Shown: piece after piece, positions 1-8,374 of the stretch | Position numbering within the stretch: position 1 is the first letter of the stretch | How the letters are laid out: each line of letters opens with the position of its first letter | From: CANMIH01 sp049116335 | GTDB lineage: Bacteria > Pseudomonadota > Alphaproteobacteria > Rhodobacterales > Rhodobacteraceae | Assembly (NCBI GenBank): GCA_049116335.1 | Contig: JAGDYZ010000046.1 | Span: 1 to 64,000, forward strand | Reading direction: 5' to 3' | DNA length: 64,000 nucleotides | Program-made: the position numbers and the translations under genes | The notes under the pieces: generated by a model | Databases searched by the model: none | Seen by the model: the letters and a program-made list of their open reading frames with translations, nothing else | What the model was told of the DNA's origin: nothing

Positions 1-16
1 CGCTGTTCGCGCTTTC

Positions 17-84
17 CTCAACTAAGACATGTTGAGACCAAAACGTCACGCGTCCCCCAGCTCCCTCTGTCAAGACGCGTGACG
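17..84. repeat. Two nested inverted repeats at the window start
   Basis: CTCAAC (17-22) is inverted as GTTGAG (31-36). CGTCACGCGT (44-53) is inverted perfectly as ACGCGTGACG (75-84) across 21 bases. Together with the hairpin at 93-122, most of the first 122 bases can fold. No gene is visible in this stretch. It may be the 3' region of a gene to the left of the window, or an operator region. Confidence 0.5.
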
Positions 85-92
85 ACATAACA

Positions 93-122
93 AGAGCCGT
101 CCTTCACCAAAAGGACGGCTCT
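93..122. terminator. Rho-independent terminator hairpin
   Basis: A perfect 12-bp stem (AGAGCCGTCCTT, 93-104) has a six-base loop and its complement at 111-122. It is followed by GTTTGTTT on the plus strand. It best ends a plus-strand transcript entering from the left, and may also serve the minus-strand regulator gene that ends at 174. Confidence 0.7.
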
Positions 123-173
123 GTTTGTTTCTGGGATTACATTTCCGTGGTGTCGTCCGGGACGGATTGGTAC

Positions 174-854
174 CTATTCGAACAGTTCAGGTTTGTTGGC
201 CTTGAACTCATCCAGAAGTATCGGCAATTGAGAGAGATGTTGTTTTAAGGCATTGCGTGACGCTTCTGGTGCTCTGGCCTTAATCGCGTCGGCGACATCC
301 TGATGTTCTTTCAATGTATCTTTGATGCGCCCAGGTTTTGGCAGCATCATACGCCGCGCCCGTTCGACACGGGACCATGCTGTTTCAGCCACCCCAACAA
401 TCCCGCTTAGCCCTGTGCTTTCCAGAAACAGGGTGTGCATGCGCACATCCGCTTCGTGGAATTCTTTTTGATTGCCTTTCATGGCCCAGAATTCCTGTAG
501 GTTGAGGATGCTTTCAAGTTCGACCAACTGCGCTTCGGTGTGGTGCTCGGCAAAATGTTCGACGGCGGCCAGTTCAAGGGCCTGTCGAATAAAGATCGCC
601 TCACGAATGCCATTCATCGACATTTTGGACACAAAGCTCCCGGATTGGGGGCGGACCTCGACCAAGCCTTCTTGAGCCAACCGTTGGATTGCTTCGGAGA
701 TCGGCGCGCGGGACACCCCGAATTCATCTGCAATCTCGTCCTTGCGCAGCCGTGTGCCGGGTTCGGCCTGATTGTTCAAAATGGCTTCCCGCAAGGAAGT
801 GTAGGCGCGATCTGCAAGGGATCCGGTCATCTCGGAGATTGGTTCAAGTTTCAT
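174..854 (-). CDS. GntR family (FCD) transcriptional regulator
   Basis: A 226-residue GntR regulator. The N-terminal winged helix spans about residues 10-75 and contains the typical FGVSRAPISEAI recognition-helix segment. The all-helical FCD effector domain follows (about 85-215), with the Asp/His pattern (HEADVRMH, EHQDV, LKQHL) that binds a metal and a carboxylic sugar-acid ligand in this family. The ATG at 854 is chosen because AAGGAAAA precedes it, which is better than the upstream ATG at 899. It is divergent from the HAD-GH151 genes, and the site CTAACATATTAG lies upstream of its start. It is a paralogue of the regulator at 22878-23615. Its likely role, inferred, is repressor of the fucoside locus responding to a fucose-derived acid. 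Confidence 0.9.
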   Translation of the reverse strand: MKLEPISEMTGSLADRAYTSLREAILNNQAEPGTRLRKDEIADEFGVSRAPISEAIQRLAQEGLVEVRPQSGSFVSKMSMNGIREAIFIRQALELAAVEHFAEHHTEAQLVELESILNLQEFWAMKGNQKEFHEADVRMHTLFLESTGLSGIVGVAETAWSRVERARRMMLPKPGRIKDTLKEHQDVADAIKARAPEASRNALKQHLSQLPILLDEFKANKPELFE

Positions 855-891
855 AGCGCAATTTTCCTTGCAGCTCGTCTGATCTGAGCAT

Positions 892-905
892 ACTAACATA
901 TTAGC
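892..905. promoter_or_regulatory. Candidate GntR operator (site 1)
   Basis: CTAACATATTAG (893-904) is an imperfect palindrome between the divergent gntR gene and the HAD-GH151 operon. It matches the stronger TAACATGTTA sites at 6999-7008 and 23635-23644. Recurrence at three divergent promoters of one pathway is the main evidence. Binding by either GntR protein is inferred. Confidence 0.6.
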
Positions 906-1040
906 GATTCAAGTTACCGATAACATCAGTAATCCAGATTATCATCGCGTGCCAGAGTGGTTGTCACAATTGTCAAGTTCAACCCTTGGTATGCCCCATC
1001 TCTCTCGTGATGCGAAGAGACAGAAACGAGGAATTCCCTT

Positions 1041-2234
1041 TTGCTTCCTTGCACGGATACCGAAGCCGCAACGCTTGCCAAGCGTTATGCCCCGCGCATT
1101 TTGTTTGACCGACACGAGCCGTTTTTCCCTGATAGGATGGGGGTGACAGTGTTCACCCAGTCGGGCCAATCTCCGTCCTGTCGGCATGTGGTGCATCTGA
1201 AAGACGATGCTGAGTTTGCCATCGAATATGCTATCTGGTGGGACTGGGACATTCAGCACCTCTATGAGCTTGAGCATATCTGGGTCTATGTTTCGGACGC
1301 GGGTGAGATCTGTCGAGTTGAGGCCAGCGCCCATGGCCGTTTGCGTCAGATGGTGACAACCGAGGGGGGGCTGCCTGTCGTGGATGGGCAGGTTCGCCTT
1401 TACTCAGAGCCCGGCAAACACGCGTTTTTTGCCAATGAAAGTGAGATTGCCGAGCGCCGTCCCGGGCTAACTGCCAATTGCGGCACGCTGGCAGGCAAGA
1501 TGGATATTTTGGTCCAACCCCAGTTTGCCGAAGCATTAGGGTTCCTAAAACCCTATGACCATTGGCTGGCCCGTCGTTACATGGTCTCAAAAGCGTTTGA
1601 GCCAAGCTTTGTCTTTGATAACGGCTTTGATTTGGCTGGGGTCAAGATCTGTAGCTGGCCCGCGCTACAACGATACATTCCCGCACGCCTTGCCACTGTG
1701 ATGGAGGAGCTGCGTGCCAATCACACCGGGCTCAAGGCGGTTTTTCTCGACAGTGGGGATACGCTGATCGACGAAGGATCAGAGGTGAAATTCAACGATC
1801 TGGTGCTGGATGCGCAGCTAATTCCGGGAACCGAAGATCTGATGGGCGGGTTGAAAACACGCGGTGTTCTGGTGGCACTGGTTGCGGATGGTCTGATTGA
1901 TAGCTTTGACCGGGTTCACGGGCGCCTTGGCCTGACCAAATATTTCCATGCGCGCTCGATTTCCGAAGCGGTGGGTGGTGAAAAACCACTGAGGACTATG
2001 TTCGACACGGCGGCCGAGATGTTGGGGCTGCGGCCCGAGGACTATGGCGATGTCATTATGGTGGGCAACAACCTGTCGCGCGACATCGCGGGAGCCAACG
2101 CGCTGGGGCTCAGAACCGCTTTCATCCCATGGGCGCCGCGCCGTCGGAAAATCCCAGAAAATGCGTTGGAGCAACCGGATTACATCATTGAGACGCCAGA
2201 TCAGCTTTTGGCCGTTCTCGACACCTATTCCTAA
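1041..2234 (+). CDS. Two-domain protein with C-terminal HAD-like hydrolase domain
   Basis: A 397-residue protein starting at TTG, placed about 8 bases after an ACGAGGA ribosome-binding site. The N-terminal domain (about residues 12-210) has YAPRILFD, EHIWVYV, ASAHGR and SEPGKHAFF motifs. These recall Vps62/NPP1-like beta-rich domains, though the resemblance is by eye only. The C-terminal domain (about 232-395) is HAD-like: motif I reads DSGDT at 237-241, so the second Asp of the usual DxDxT is Gly, and the fourth motif reads GNNLSRD. It lies 15 bases before the GH151 gene and is probably co-transcribed with it. Its substrate is unknown. A phosphatase role in fucoside metabolism would be speculation, and the altered motif I leaves even phosphatase activity uncertain. 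Confidence 0.8.
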   Translation: MLPCTDTEAATLAKRYAPRILFDRHEPFFPDRMGVTVFTQSGQSPSCRHVVHLKDDAEFAIEYAIWWDWDIQHLYELEHIWVYVSDAGEICRVEASAHGRLRQMVTTEGGLPVVDGQVRLYSEPGKHAFFANESEIAERRPGLTANCGTLAGKMDILVQPQFAEALGFLKPYDHWLARRYMVSKAFEPSFVFDNGFDLAGVKICSWPALQRYIPARLATVMEELRANHTGLKAVFLDSGDTLIDEGSEVKFNDLVLDAQLIPGTEDLMGGLKTRGVLVALVADGLIDSFDRVHGRLGLTKYFHARSISEAVGGEKPLRTMFDTAAEMLGLRPEDYGDVIMVGNNLSRDIAGANALGLRTAFIPWAPRRRKIPENALEQPDYIIETPDQLLAVLDTYS

Positions 2235-2249
2235 GAAAAGTCGAAAAAG

Positions 2250-4310
2250 ATGACAAACACACTGCGTGATTTTCGCTATCGCCAGATCCATTTGGATTTT
2301 CACACCTCCGAGGCCATTGCCAAGGTTGGAGCTCAGTTTGATCCCGAGCAATTTGCAGCGACCCTGAAAGACGGCTGTGTTGACAGTGTGACGCTGTTTG
2401 CCCGTTGCCATCATGGGTGGTGCTATTATCCAACGGACGTTGCGGAGAGCCATCCGGGTCTGGAACGACCTGATCTGCTTGGGGATATGATCAAGGCCTG
2501 TCATGCCGAAGATATCGCCACGCCGATCTATATCACAGTTCAATGGGACGAGCTGACGGCGCGCAAACACCCGGAGTGGCGTGTGATGAGCGCCTATAAC
2601 TCAACGCCGCATTATCCGGGCCAAGAGCCATCAACTATGAGCCAGCTGACGGCGACCTGGCATACTCTGTGTCTGAACAATCAGGGCTATGTTGACTATC
2701 TGACGGCCATGTCCCGCGAAGTGGTTGAACGTTATGATCCACCGGGTCTGTTCATGGATATTCTAGGGTCGCATGAATGTGTGTGTCCCACCTGTCTCGC
2801 GTCCATGACCGACATGGGGTTTGATCCCGCTGTGTCGAAAGACCGGCAGGCGCATGACCGGGTGGTTTTGCTGCGCTTCTTCGAAGAGTTCTCGGCGGCA
2901 ATGCATGAGGTTAGCCCGGATCTTCGGGTGTTCTACAATTCGGGCCATATCTTCAAGGGGGAGCGAGATCGCTATAGTGCCTATGGCCATCTGGAATTGG
3001 AAAGTCTGCCAACAGGGGGCTGGGGTTATGATCACTTCCCGACCTCTGCCCGATATGCGGATACCTTGGGATATGACTTCCTTGGGATGACCGGAAAATT
3101 CCACACCCATTGGGGTGAGTTTGGAGGCTTCAAGCGCCCCGAGGCCCTGATTTACGAATGTTGTCATATGGTGGCACTGGGCGCGCGGTGCTCCATTGGG
3201 GATCAGCTGCACCCCAATGGCATCATGTCGGCTGCGACCTATGACACCATCCGCCCAGCCTATGCGCGTGTGAAATCGCTCGAACCTTACCTGAAGGGCG
3301 CAGTTTATCAGCGTGAGATTGCCATTCTCTCCGTAGAGAGCACCGGTCTGGCGGGCGATTGGGATGCCGGGCGCAACCATGAATGCGACGATGCCGCCGC
3401 GCGGATGTTGCTCGAGTTGCAGATGCCATTTGATGTGATCGACAGCGAAGCCGATTTTGGGGATTATCGCTTGCTGGTTCTCCCTGATGAGCTGCGCGTG
3501 GATGAGGTCTTGGCCGAAAAACTGCGCGGCTATCAGGCGGCAGGCGGTGCTGTCATCGCGAGCGGTGAATCCGGATTGTTGGTGGGCGAAGAACGCTTTG
3601 CCTTGGATCTTGGCGTGACCCATCAAGGGGGCCTTGTTGGTCGCGATCCGAGTTACATCCGTGTGCAGCCTGGGCTGCATGATGCGGTGCACGGTGAGCC
3701 AATTGTTGTTTATGACCGGGCGCAATCGGTAACGGTTTCTGAAGGGGCGGAGGTTCTGGCAGAGTGCCAGCCCAGCTATTTTGACCGCCGTTGGGATCAT
3801 TTCTGTTCGCACCTGCACGCCCCACATAACCCAGGGGCCGAAGCGCTTGGGGCGGCTATCGTTCAGAAAGATCGCGCGATTTATGTGTCCTATAAGCTCT
3901 TTAATGCCTATTTGCGCCTCGGTCAGCCGATCTACAAATACATCTTTGCCGGTCTGATTAAGCGTTTGATTGGTGAAGGCCTTGTCACCACGTCGCTGCC
4001 CTCAGCCGGTCGGGTGTCTTTGACGCGGCAGGTCGAGGAAGGTCGAGATATTCTGCACCTTCTTTACGCGCCGACACAGGTTCGGGGCAAAGGGATATCC
4101 GATCCGGACGGTGTGATGCGTCCAATCGAAATCATCGAAGATGTGCCAGAGCTGAGGGATGTGGAGGTCTCTGTTAAACTCGACAGTGCACCAACGGCGG
4201 TGCGGGGCTTTGAGGGGCAGGAGGTCAGCTGGTCTTACGATAATGACCGCCTGAGCCTGACCTTGCCCAAGCTCTATATCCATGAGGCCGTGGTGATCGA
4301 GCGCGGCTGA
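2250..4310 (+). CDS. GH151-type alpha-L-fucosidase (GHL6 plus beta-galactosidase trimerisation domain)
   Basis: A 686-residue glycoside hydrolase. The N-terminal TIM barrel starts with RQIHLDFHTS, as in the GHL6 family. It carries FMDILG, whose D170 is the likely nucleophile by analogy with GH29/GH151, then a Cys cluster ECVCPTC (176-182). A beta-galactosidase-trimerisation (glutamine-amidotransferase-like) domain follows from about residue 350 to 530 (LLVLPDEL, GGAVIASGESG), then a C-terminal beta domain. GH151 alpha-L-fucosidases have this architecture. There is no signal peptide, so it should act in the cytoplasm on imported fuco-oligosaccharides. It sits 15 bases after the HAD gene and ends before a strong bidirectional terminator. 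The exact glycosidase specificity is inferred from architecture and from the surrounding fucose genes. Confidence 0.8.
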   Translation: MTNTLRDFRYRQIHLDFHTSEAIAKVGAQFDPEQFAATLKDGCVDSVTLFARCHHGWCYYPTDVAESHPGLERPDLLGDMIKACHAEDIATPIYITVQWDELTARKHPEWRVMSAYNSTPHYPGQEPSTMSQLTATWHTLCLNNQGYVDYLTAMSREVVERYDPPGLFMDILGSHECVCPTCLASMTDMGFDPAVSKDRQAHDRVVLLRFFEEFSAAMHEVSPDLRVFYNSGHIFKGERDRYSAYGHLELESLPTGGWGYDHFPTSARYADTLGYDFLGMTGKFHTHWGEFGGFKRPEALIYECCHMVALGARCSIGDQLHPNGIMSAATYDTIRPAYARVKSLEPYLKGAVYQREIAILSVESTGLAGDWDAGRNHECDDAAARMLLELQMPFDVIDSEADFGDYRLLVLPDELRVDEVLAEKLRGYQAAGGAVIASGESGLLVGEERFALDLGVTHQGGLVGRDPSYIRVQPGLHDAVHGEPIVVYDRAQSVTVSEGAEVLAECQPSYFDRRWDHFCSHLHAPHNPGAEALGAAIVQKDRAIYVSYKLFNAYLRLGQPIYKYIFAGLIKRLIGEGLVTTSLPSAGRVSLTRQVEEGRDILHLLYAPTQVRGKGISDPDGVMRPIEIIEDVPELRDVEVSVKLDSAPTAVRGFEGQEVSWSYDNDRLSLTLPKLYIHEAVVIERG

Positions 4311-4382
4311 TACGGGTTCGGACCGGAGGGCTCGATTTTTCTCTCCTCCCCCTGAAGGGCCGAGCCTGAAACGTCTGAAAAG

Positions 4383-4414
4383 AACGGCCCTCACTAATCT
4401 TAGTGAGGGCCGTT
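4383..4414. terminator. Bidirectional terminator between convergent fucosidase genes
   Basis: A perfect 15-bp inverted repeat (arms 4383-4397 and 4400-4414) is flanked by TTGTTT on the right and AAAAG on the left. It lies between two converging genes, so it can terminate both transcripts. Confidence 0.85.
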
Positions 4415-4435
4415 TTGTTTGAATTCTTGAGTGGA

Positions 4436-6916
4436 TTACAGCGCGGTGAGGGAAACAACCTGTCCGGGCATCAGGTCAAAGATGGCTGAGATCCCGGTTT
4501 GGGTAATTGTCTCGCAGGTGGCCGTAAAGGCCGTTTCACAGCTCAGATTGAGACGGCGACGCAGGGTGGCGGTGATTTTGGCATGGGTCAATTTGCCTTC
4601 CGACCAGCCGAGATCCACAATGAAACCACCGCGGGCGCGCAGCCCCTTGATGTCACCACCCGGCCATACGGAGGGCAGGGCGGGCAGAAGGGTCACGCGA
4701 TTGGCATGGCTCTGCATGAGCATTTCGACCACGCCTGCGGTATAACCGAAATTCCCGTCGATCTGAAACGGAGGATGGGAGCCAAGTAGGTTCGGATACA
4801 ATCCGCCTTTTTGTCCTTTAGGGCGGTCACATTCGACGAATTCAAACACGTTGCGCAAAATGTCATAGGCGCGATCACCGTCACCCAGTCGGGCGTGCAG
4901 TGCGAGCTTCCATCCCATCGACCATCCTGTCGCTTCATCACCGCGAATCGAGAGCGTTTTGCGCACCGCGTCCTGTAGCTCGGGTGTGTCATTTGTGATC
5001 TGATCCCCTGGGAACACGCCATAAAGATGGGACACGTGGCGGTGATGCGGGTCCCATTCGGGCAGATCTTCGGTCCATTCAAGCAGCTGCCCCTGTGATC
5101 CGATGCGATACGGAGGCAGGCGATTAAGCGCGCCTTGATACCGCGCAATTTGGCTCTCAGGTTTCTCCAGAATTCTTGCGGCCTGGATCACCTGTTCAAG
5201 AAGACCTCGGATAATTGCGGTATCCATGGTTGACCCTTGGTGCACCGTACATTCAGCTCCCTTGGCATCGAGAAACTTGTTTTCGGGGCTGGTGCTGATT
5301 GGCGTGACCAAAGTTCCGTCCGGGGCTTCGATCATCCAATCGAGCAGGAACTCCAAGGCGCCTTCCATGCGGGGCCACGCGCGATCTCGAAGAAACGCAA
5401 TATCTCCCGAGTAATCGAAATGATCCCACAAATGGGCCACCAGCCAACCGGCCGCCATAGGCCAAAAGGCCGATTGCGGGGTAGATTGAGACGGCGTGAC
5501 TTCGCGCCAAATCGAGGTGTTGTGGAAGGCCATCCACCCGGGAGCGTCAAACATGTGTTTGGCTTGACGGGCGCCCGTCACCGAAAGGTCGTCAATTAGA
5601 TCAAACAAAGGTGCGGTGAGCTCGGACAGACCCGTCGGCTCTGCGGGCCAATAGTTCATCTGAAGGTTGATGTTCATCGTGTAGTTTGAACTCCACATCG
5701 CACAGGTGGAGTTGTTCCAGATCCCCTGAAGGTTGGGTGGCTGGCTGCCGGGGCGCGATGACGAAACCAGAAGGTAGCGACCGTATTGAAAGACCAGAGC
5801 TGCGAGATCAGGGTCTGGCTTGGTCTGGGCCGCCTTCAGACGTTTATCTGTGGTCAGGTCCGTCGGGCTTTCACCGTGCAATGTAAACGACGTGCGCGAC
5901 ATCAGATCACTGATATCTGCCTTGTGAGCGGCACGCATGTCCGGTTCGTAGGCCATCTTAACAGCATCAAGAATGGCGTCATTGCGTTCCGCCGGGTCCG
6001 CGCCTTCGCGGCTTGGGCTTTTGTCGAAACCGTTGAAACTGGTCGCCAGAGAAATCAGGAAAGTGACTTCCCGAACCCCGCGCAATGCGATGCCGTCCTG
6101 GCTCACCTCGACGGTGCCCCCCTTGTGACGCAAATCGATGGCGGTTTCGAAAAACATGCCAAGCCCACGGCCGTCTTGACTATAAAGTACTGTGTGCTGA
6201 TCCGAGAGCTCAGAGGGGGCAATATGGGGGTGCACGTCCCCATTGCGATCAAACAGCGCCGGTTCTTTGTGGGTGTCCCCCAGCGCCTTGTTCATATCAA
6301 AAAGATGCCTGCGATGCTGAACGTAGCTTGGGGCCTGCCCATTGAGCGTATAGCGGTTTCCGCGGTGTCCCGCACGACCATTGGGGTGTTGTGTGACCAG
6401 TCGCGCGTCGATGTTCATGCCCTGTGGCGCGTCGCTGCGCATGGTCACCACGACCACCTGATGGTCGAAACTTGCGTAGACGTCACGGTGAAGGGTTTGG
6501 TCGGCGCAGTGCAAAACTTCGCTGTGGATACCGTGTTGGATGTCCAAACTGCGCTCATAGTTTGTCACGCCAAGCGGGGTCGTTGGCGAAAGAAGAAGGT
6601 AGCCCGCGGGCTGATAGCTAGCGCCCTGTTTTCCAAGAAATTTTGAGCGCACAAGTTCCTGCGCTTTGAAGTATTCTTTGTTCTCCAAAAGCCTGACAGC
6701 CTCGGGTGTCAGCTCGGTCAGCGGGTCAGGCTGAAACACTTCTGACGGTTCACCGCTATAAAGTGTGTCTTCGTTCAAATGCAGTTTGAAAACATCGGGA
6801 TCGCCATAGGCCATCGCGCCCAGACGGCCATTTCCCAGAGGCAGGGCTTCGTTCCAGTGGCGGGCGGGTGTGTCGTAGTGAAGGGTCATCGCCTGAGGGG
6901 TGTTCATCATGTCCAT
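4436..6916 (-). CDS. GH95 family alpha-L-fucosidase
   Basis: An 826-residue glycoside hydrolase of family 95. It opens with an N-terminal beta-sandwich (HWNEALPLGNGRLGAM, LHLNEDTLYSGEP), followed by an (alpha/alpha)6 barrel. The residues expected for the inverting mechanism of the Bifidobacterium AfcA type are visible: NIN within TMNINLQMNYWPAEP (Asn 415 and 417), Glu 545 in STSPENKF and Asp 720 in FQIDGNFG. GH95 enzymes typically cleave alpha-1,2-linked fucose, and some act on L-galactosides. No signal peptide precedes the catalytic fold, so a cytoplasmic role is inferred. The start could also be the ATG at 6907. The gene is divergent from the CUT1 importer, with a TAACATGTTA site between them. 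Confidence 0.9.
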   Translation of the reverse strand: MDMMNTPQAMTLHYDTPARHWNEALPLGNGRLGAMAYGDPDVFKLHLNEDTLYSGEPSEVFQPDPLTELTPEAVRLLENKEYFKAQELVRSKFLGKQGASYQPAGYLLLSPTTPLGVTNYERSLDIQHGIHSEVLHCADQTLHRDVYASFDHQVVVVTMRSDAPQGMNIDARLVTQHPNGRAGHRGNRYTLNGQAPSYVQHRRHLFDMNKALGDTHKEPALFDRNGDVHPHIAPSELSDQHTVLYSQDGRGLGMFFETAIDLRHKGGTVEVSQDGIALRGVREVTFLISLATSFNGFDKSPSREGADPAERNDAILDAVKMAYEPDMRAAHKADISDLMSRTSFTLHGESPTDLTTDKRLKAAQTKPDPDLAALVFQYGRYLLVSSSRPGSQPPNLQGIWNNSTCAMWSSNYTMNINLQMNYWPAEPTGLSELTAPLFDLIDDLSVTGARQAKHMFDAPGWMAFHNTSIWREVTPSQSTPQSAFWPMAAGWLVAHLWDHFDYSGDIAFLRDRAWPRMEGALEFLLDWMIEAPDGTLVTPISTSPENKFLDAKGAECTVHQGSTMDTAIIRGLLEQVIQAARILEKPESQIARYQGALNRLPPYRIGSQGQLLEWTEDLPEWDPHHRHVSHLYGVFPGDQITNDTPELQDAVRKTLSIRGDEATGWSMGWKLALHARLGDGDRAYDILRNVFEFVECDRPKGQKGGLYPNLLGSHPPFQIDGNFGYTAGVVEMLMQSHANRVTLLPALPSVWPGGDIKGLRARGGFIVDLGWSEGKLTHAKITATLRRRLNLSCETAFTATCETITQTGISAIFDLMPGQVVSLTAL

Positions 6917-6989
6917 CTTTCTGTCGCGCCGCGCGGGTGTTGCAAAGGCTAATTTTTGCACGGGCGTGCAAAATAGTTGCGTAGCTTGT

Positions 6990-7008
6990 CTAACATGCTA
7001 ACATGTTA
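6990..7008. promoter_or_regulatory. Candidate GntR operator (site 2)
   Basis: CTAACATGCTAACATGTTA contains CTAACATG twice in direct repeat (6990-6997 and 6998-7005) and a perfect 10-bp palindrome TAACATGTTA at 6999-7008. It lies between the divergent GH95 gene and the importer operon, and matches the sites at 893-904 and 23635-23644. Confidence 0.65.
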
Positions 7009-7072
7009 ATTGCTCAACGAGGCAGAATCTAGCCTCATTTGTTTGGGAACAAGGACTTTCCGGGAGGAAGAT

Positions 7073-8341
7073 ATGAAATTTGTAAACTCAGTTCTGAGCG
7101 GTGTCGCAGTTGCGGCGCTGGCCACAGGAGCTTGGGCAGAGGAGCTGAAAGGCGACCTGACCATCCTGAATTGGTTGGGGGGCACTGAAGGTGAGCTGAT
7201 CATCGCACTGGAAGAGGCCTTTATGGCCCAAAATCCAGGTGTCACAATCAAGGACATCAATCCATCTGCTGGTGGCGGCGATGCACGCGCGGGCATTCGC
7301 TCGGCCTTGCTGTCGGGTGAGCGTTTTGATCTGCTGCTCAACACCTGGCCATCGTTCGAAAAAGAACTGATTGACGCTGGGCTGCTTCAGTCCTGGGACG
7401 GTCAGTGGGAGGCACGCAACTGGAGCGCGTCGCTCGGGGATTCCTGGCGCAATCTGGCCACCTATGGTGACGAAACCTATGGTGTGTATTTCCTTGCGGG
7501 TAACCGCTCCGGCCTGTGGTATCGCCCTGAAACTTTCGCCGCAGCAGGCATTGAAGGCGAGCCGCAGACTTGGGATGACTATTTGTCCACCTTCGCCAAG
7601 CTTCAGGCCAATGATGTGCAGCCAGTTTCGATCGGCGCGCGGTCCTGGGCGACCACTGAGTGGTTCGAAAACCTGATCCTGAAATCCGCTGGGACAGATT
7701 ATACCGCGCGTTTGGCAAACCATGAGGCCAAATGGACCGATCCGGAGGTCACCGCGGTCTTCGATCTGATGCGCGATATGATCGAAGCCAACTGCTGTGA
7801 AGCCACTGAAAAGATGCTGGCGATGCACTGGCCGGATACCGCAGATGCGGTGCTGCGCGATGGAACCGCCGGCAGCATGCTGATCGGTGCCTGGGCAAAC
7901 CAGCGCGCCGCGGGCGAATATGGTCAGAAACCTGGTGACGACTATTCGTTCTTCCAGTTCCCGGCTGTGAATGATGAGCATGCCAAAACCATGAGCATCG
8001 ATGGCAAAAACTGGCTTTTGATGGATGGCGCCCAGGATGTTGAATTGGCGGGTGCCTTTATCGACTTCGTTCTGAGCGAAGAGGGATCCAATATCATTGC
8101 GAACCTGAACATTGCCACCCCGTCCGCCAATGTGGATGCAAGCAAGTATGATCCGGTCGTGGCGAAATACGTCTCGATGTACAAAGACGCGGATGTGTTC
8201 TTTGTTATGGACGATCTTCTGCCGGCAGAACTCAGCGGTCTGTTCCGCACCAGTCTGCAGAAATTCCTTCAGGACCCATCGGCAGAAAATGTGGCTGAGA
8301 TTCAGGCCGCTTTGGAAGCCAAGGCAAACGAAGTCTACTAA
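7073..8341 (+). CDS. Sugar ABC importer, CUT1 substrate-binding protein
   Basis: A 422-residue periplasmic binding protein of the extracellular solute-binding family 1 (CUT1). A signal peptide ends at about residue 22 (ALATGAWA, then EEL). The mature protein has the family pattern, with TILNWLGGTEGE near its start and a helix-rich C-terminal lobe. The ATG follows GGGAGGAAG, a strong ribosome-binding site. It is the first gene of an operon with two permeases and an ATPase. CUT1 systems usually import oligosaccharides. Given the two cytoplasmic fucosidases next to it, the substrate is inferred to be fucosylated oligosaccharides. Confidence 0.9.
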   Translation: MKFVNSVLSGVAVAALATGAWAEELKGDLTILNWLGGTEGELIIALEEAFMAQNPGVTIKDINPSAGGGDARAGIRSALLSGERFDLLLNTWPSFEKELIDAGLLQSWDGQWEARNWSASLGDSWRNLATYGDETYGVYFLAGNRSGLWYRPETFAAAGIEGEPQTWDDYLSTFAKLQANDVQPVSIGARSWATTEWFENLILKSAGTDYTARLANHEAKWTDPEVTAVFDLMRDMIEANCCEATEKMLAMHWPDTADAVLRDGTAGSMLIGAWANQRAAGEYGQKPGDDYSFFQFPAVNDEHAKTMSIDGKNWLLMDGAQDVELAGAFIDFVLSEEGSNIIANLNIATPSANVDASKYDPVVAKYVSMYKDADVFFVMDDLLPAELSGLFRTSLQKFLQDPSAENVAEIQAALEAKANEVY

Positions 8342-8374
8342 TCCCTCTAACAACTTACGAAATGGCGAAACGAT

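Noticed and set aside
942..1334. Small open frames on both strands around 942-1334
   Set aside because: They overlap the HAD gene start and the divergent promoter, and have no motifs or convincing start signals.
2763..3827. Minus-strand open frame opposite the GH151 gene
   Set aside because: No motifs or ribosome-binding site, and fully contained in a strong plus-strand gene.
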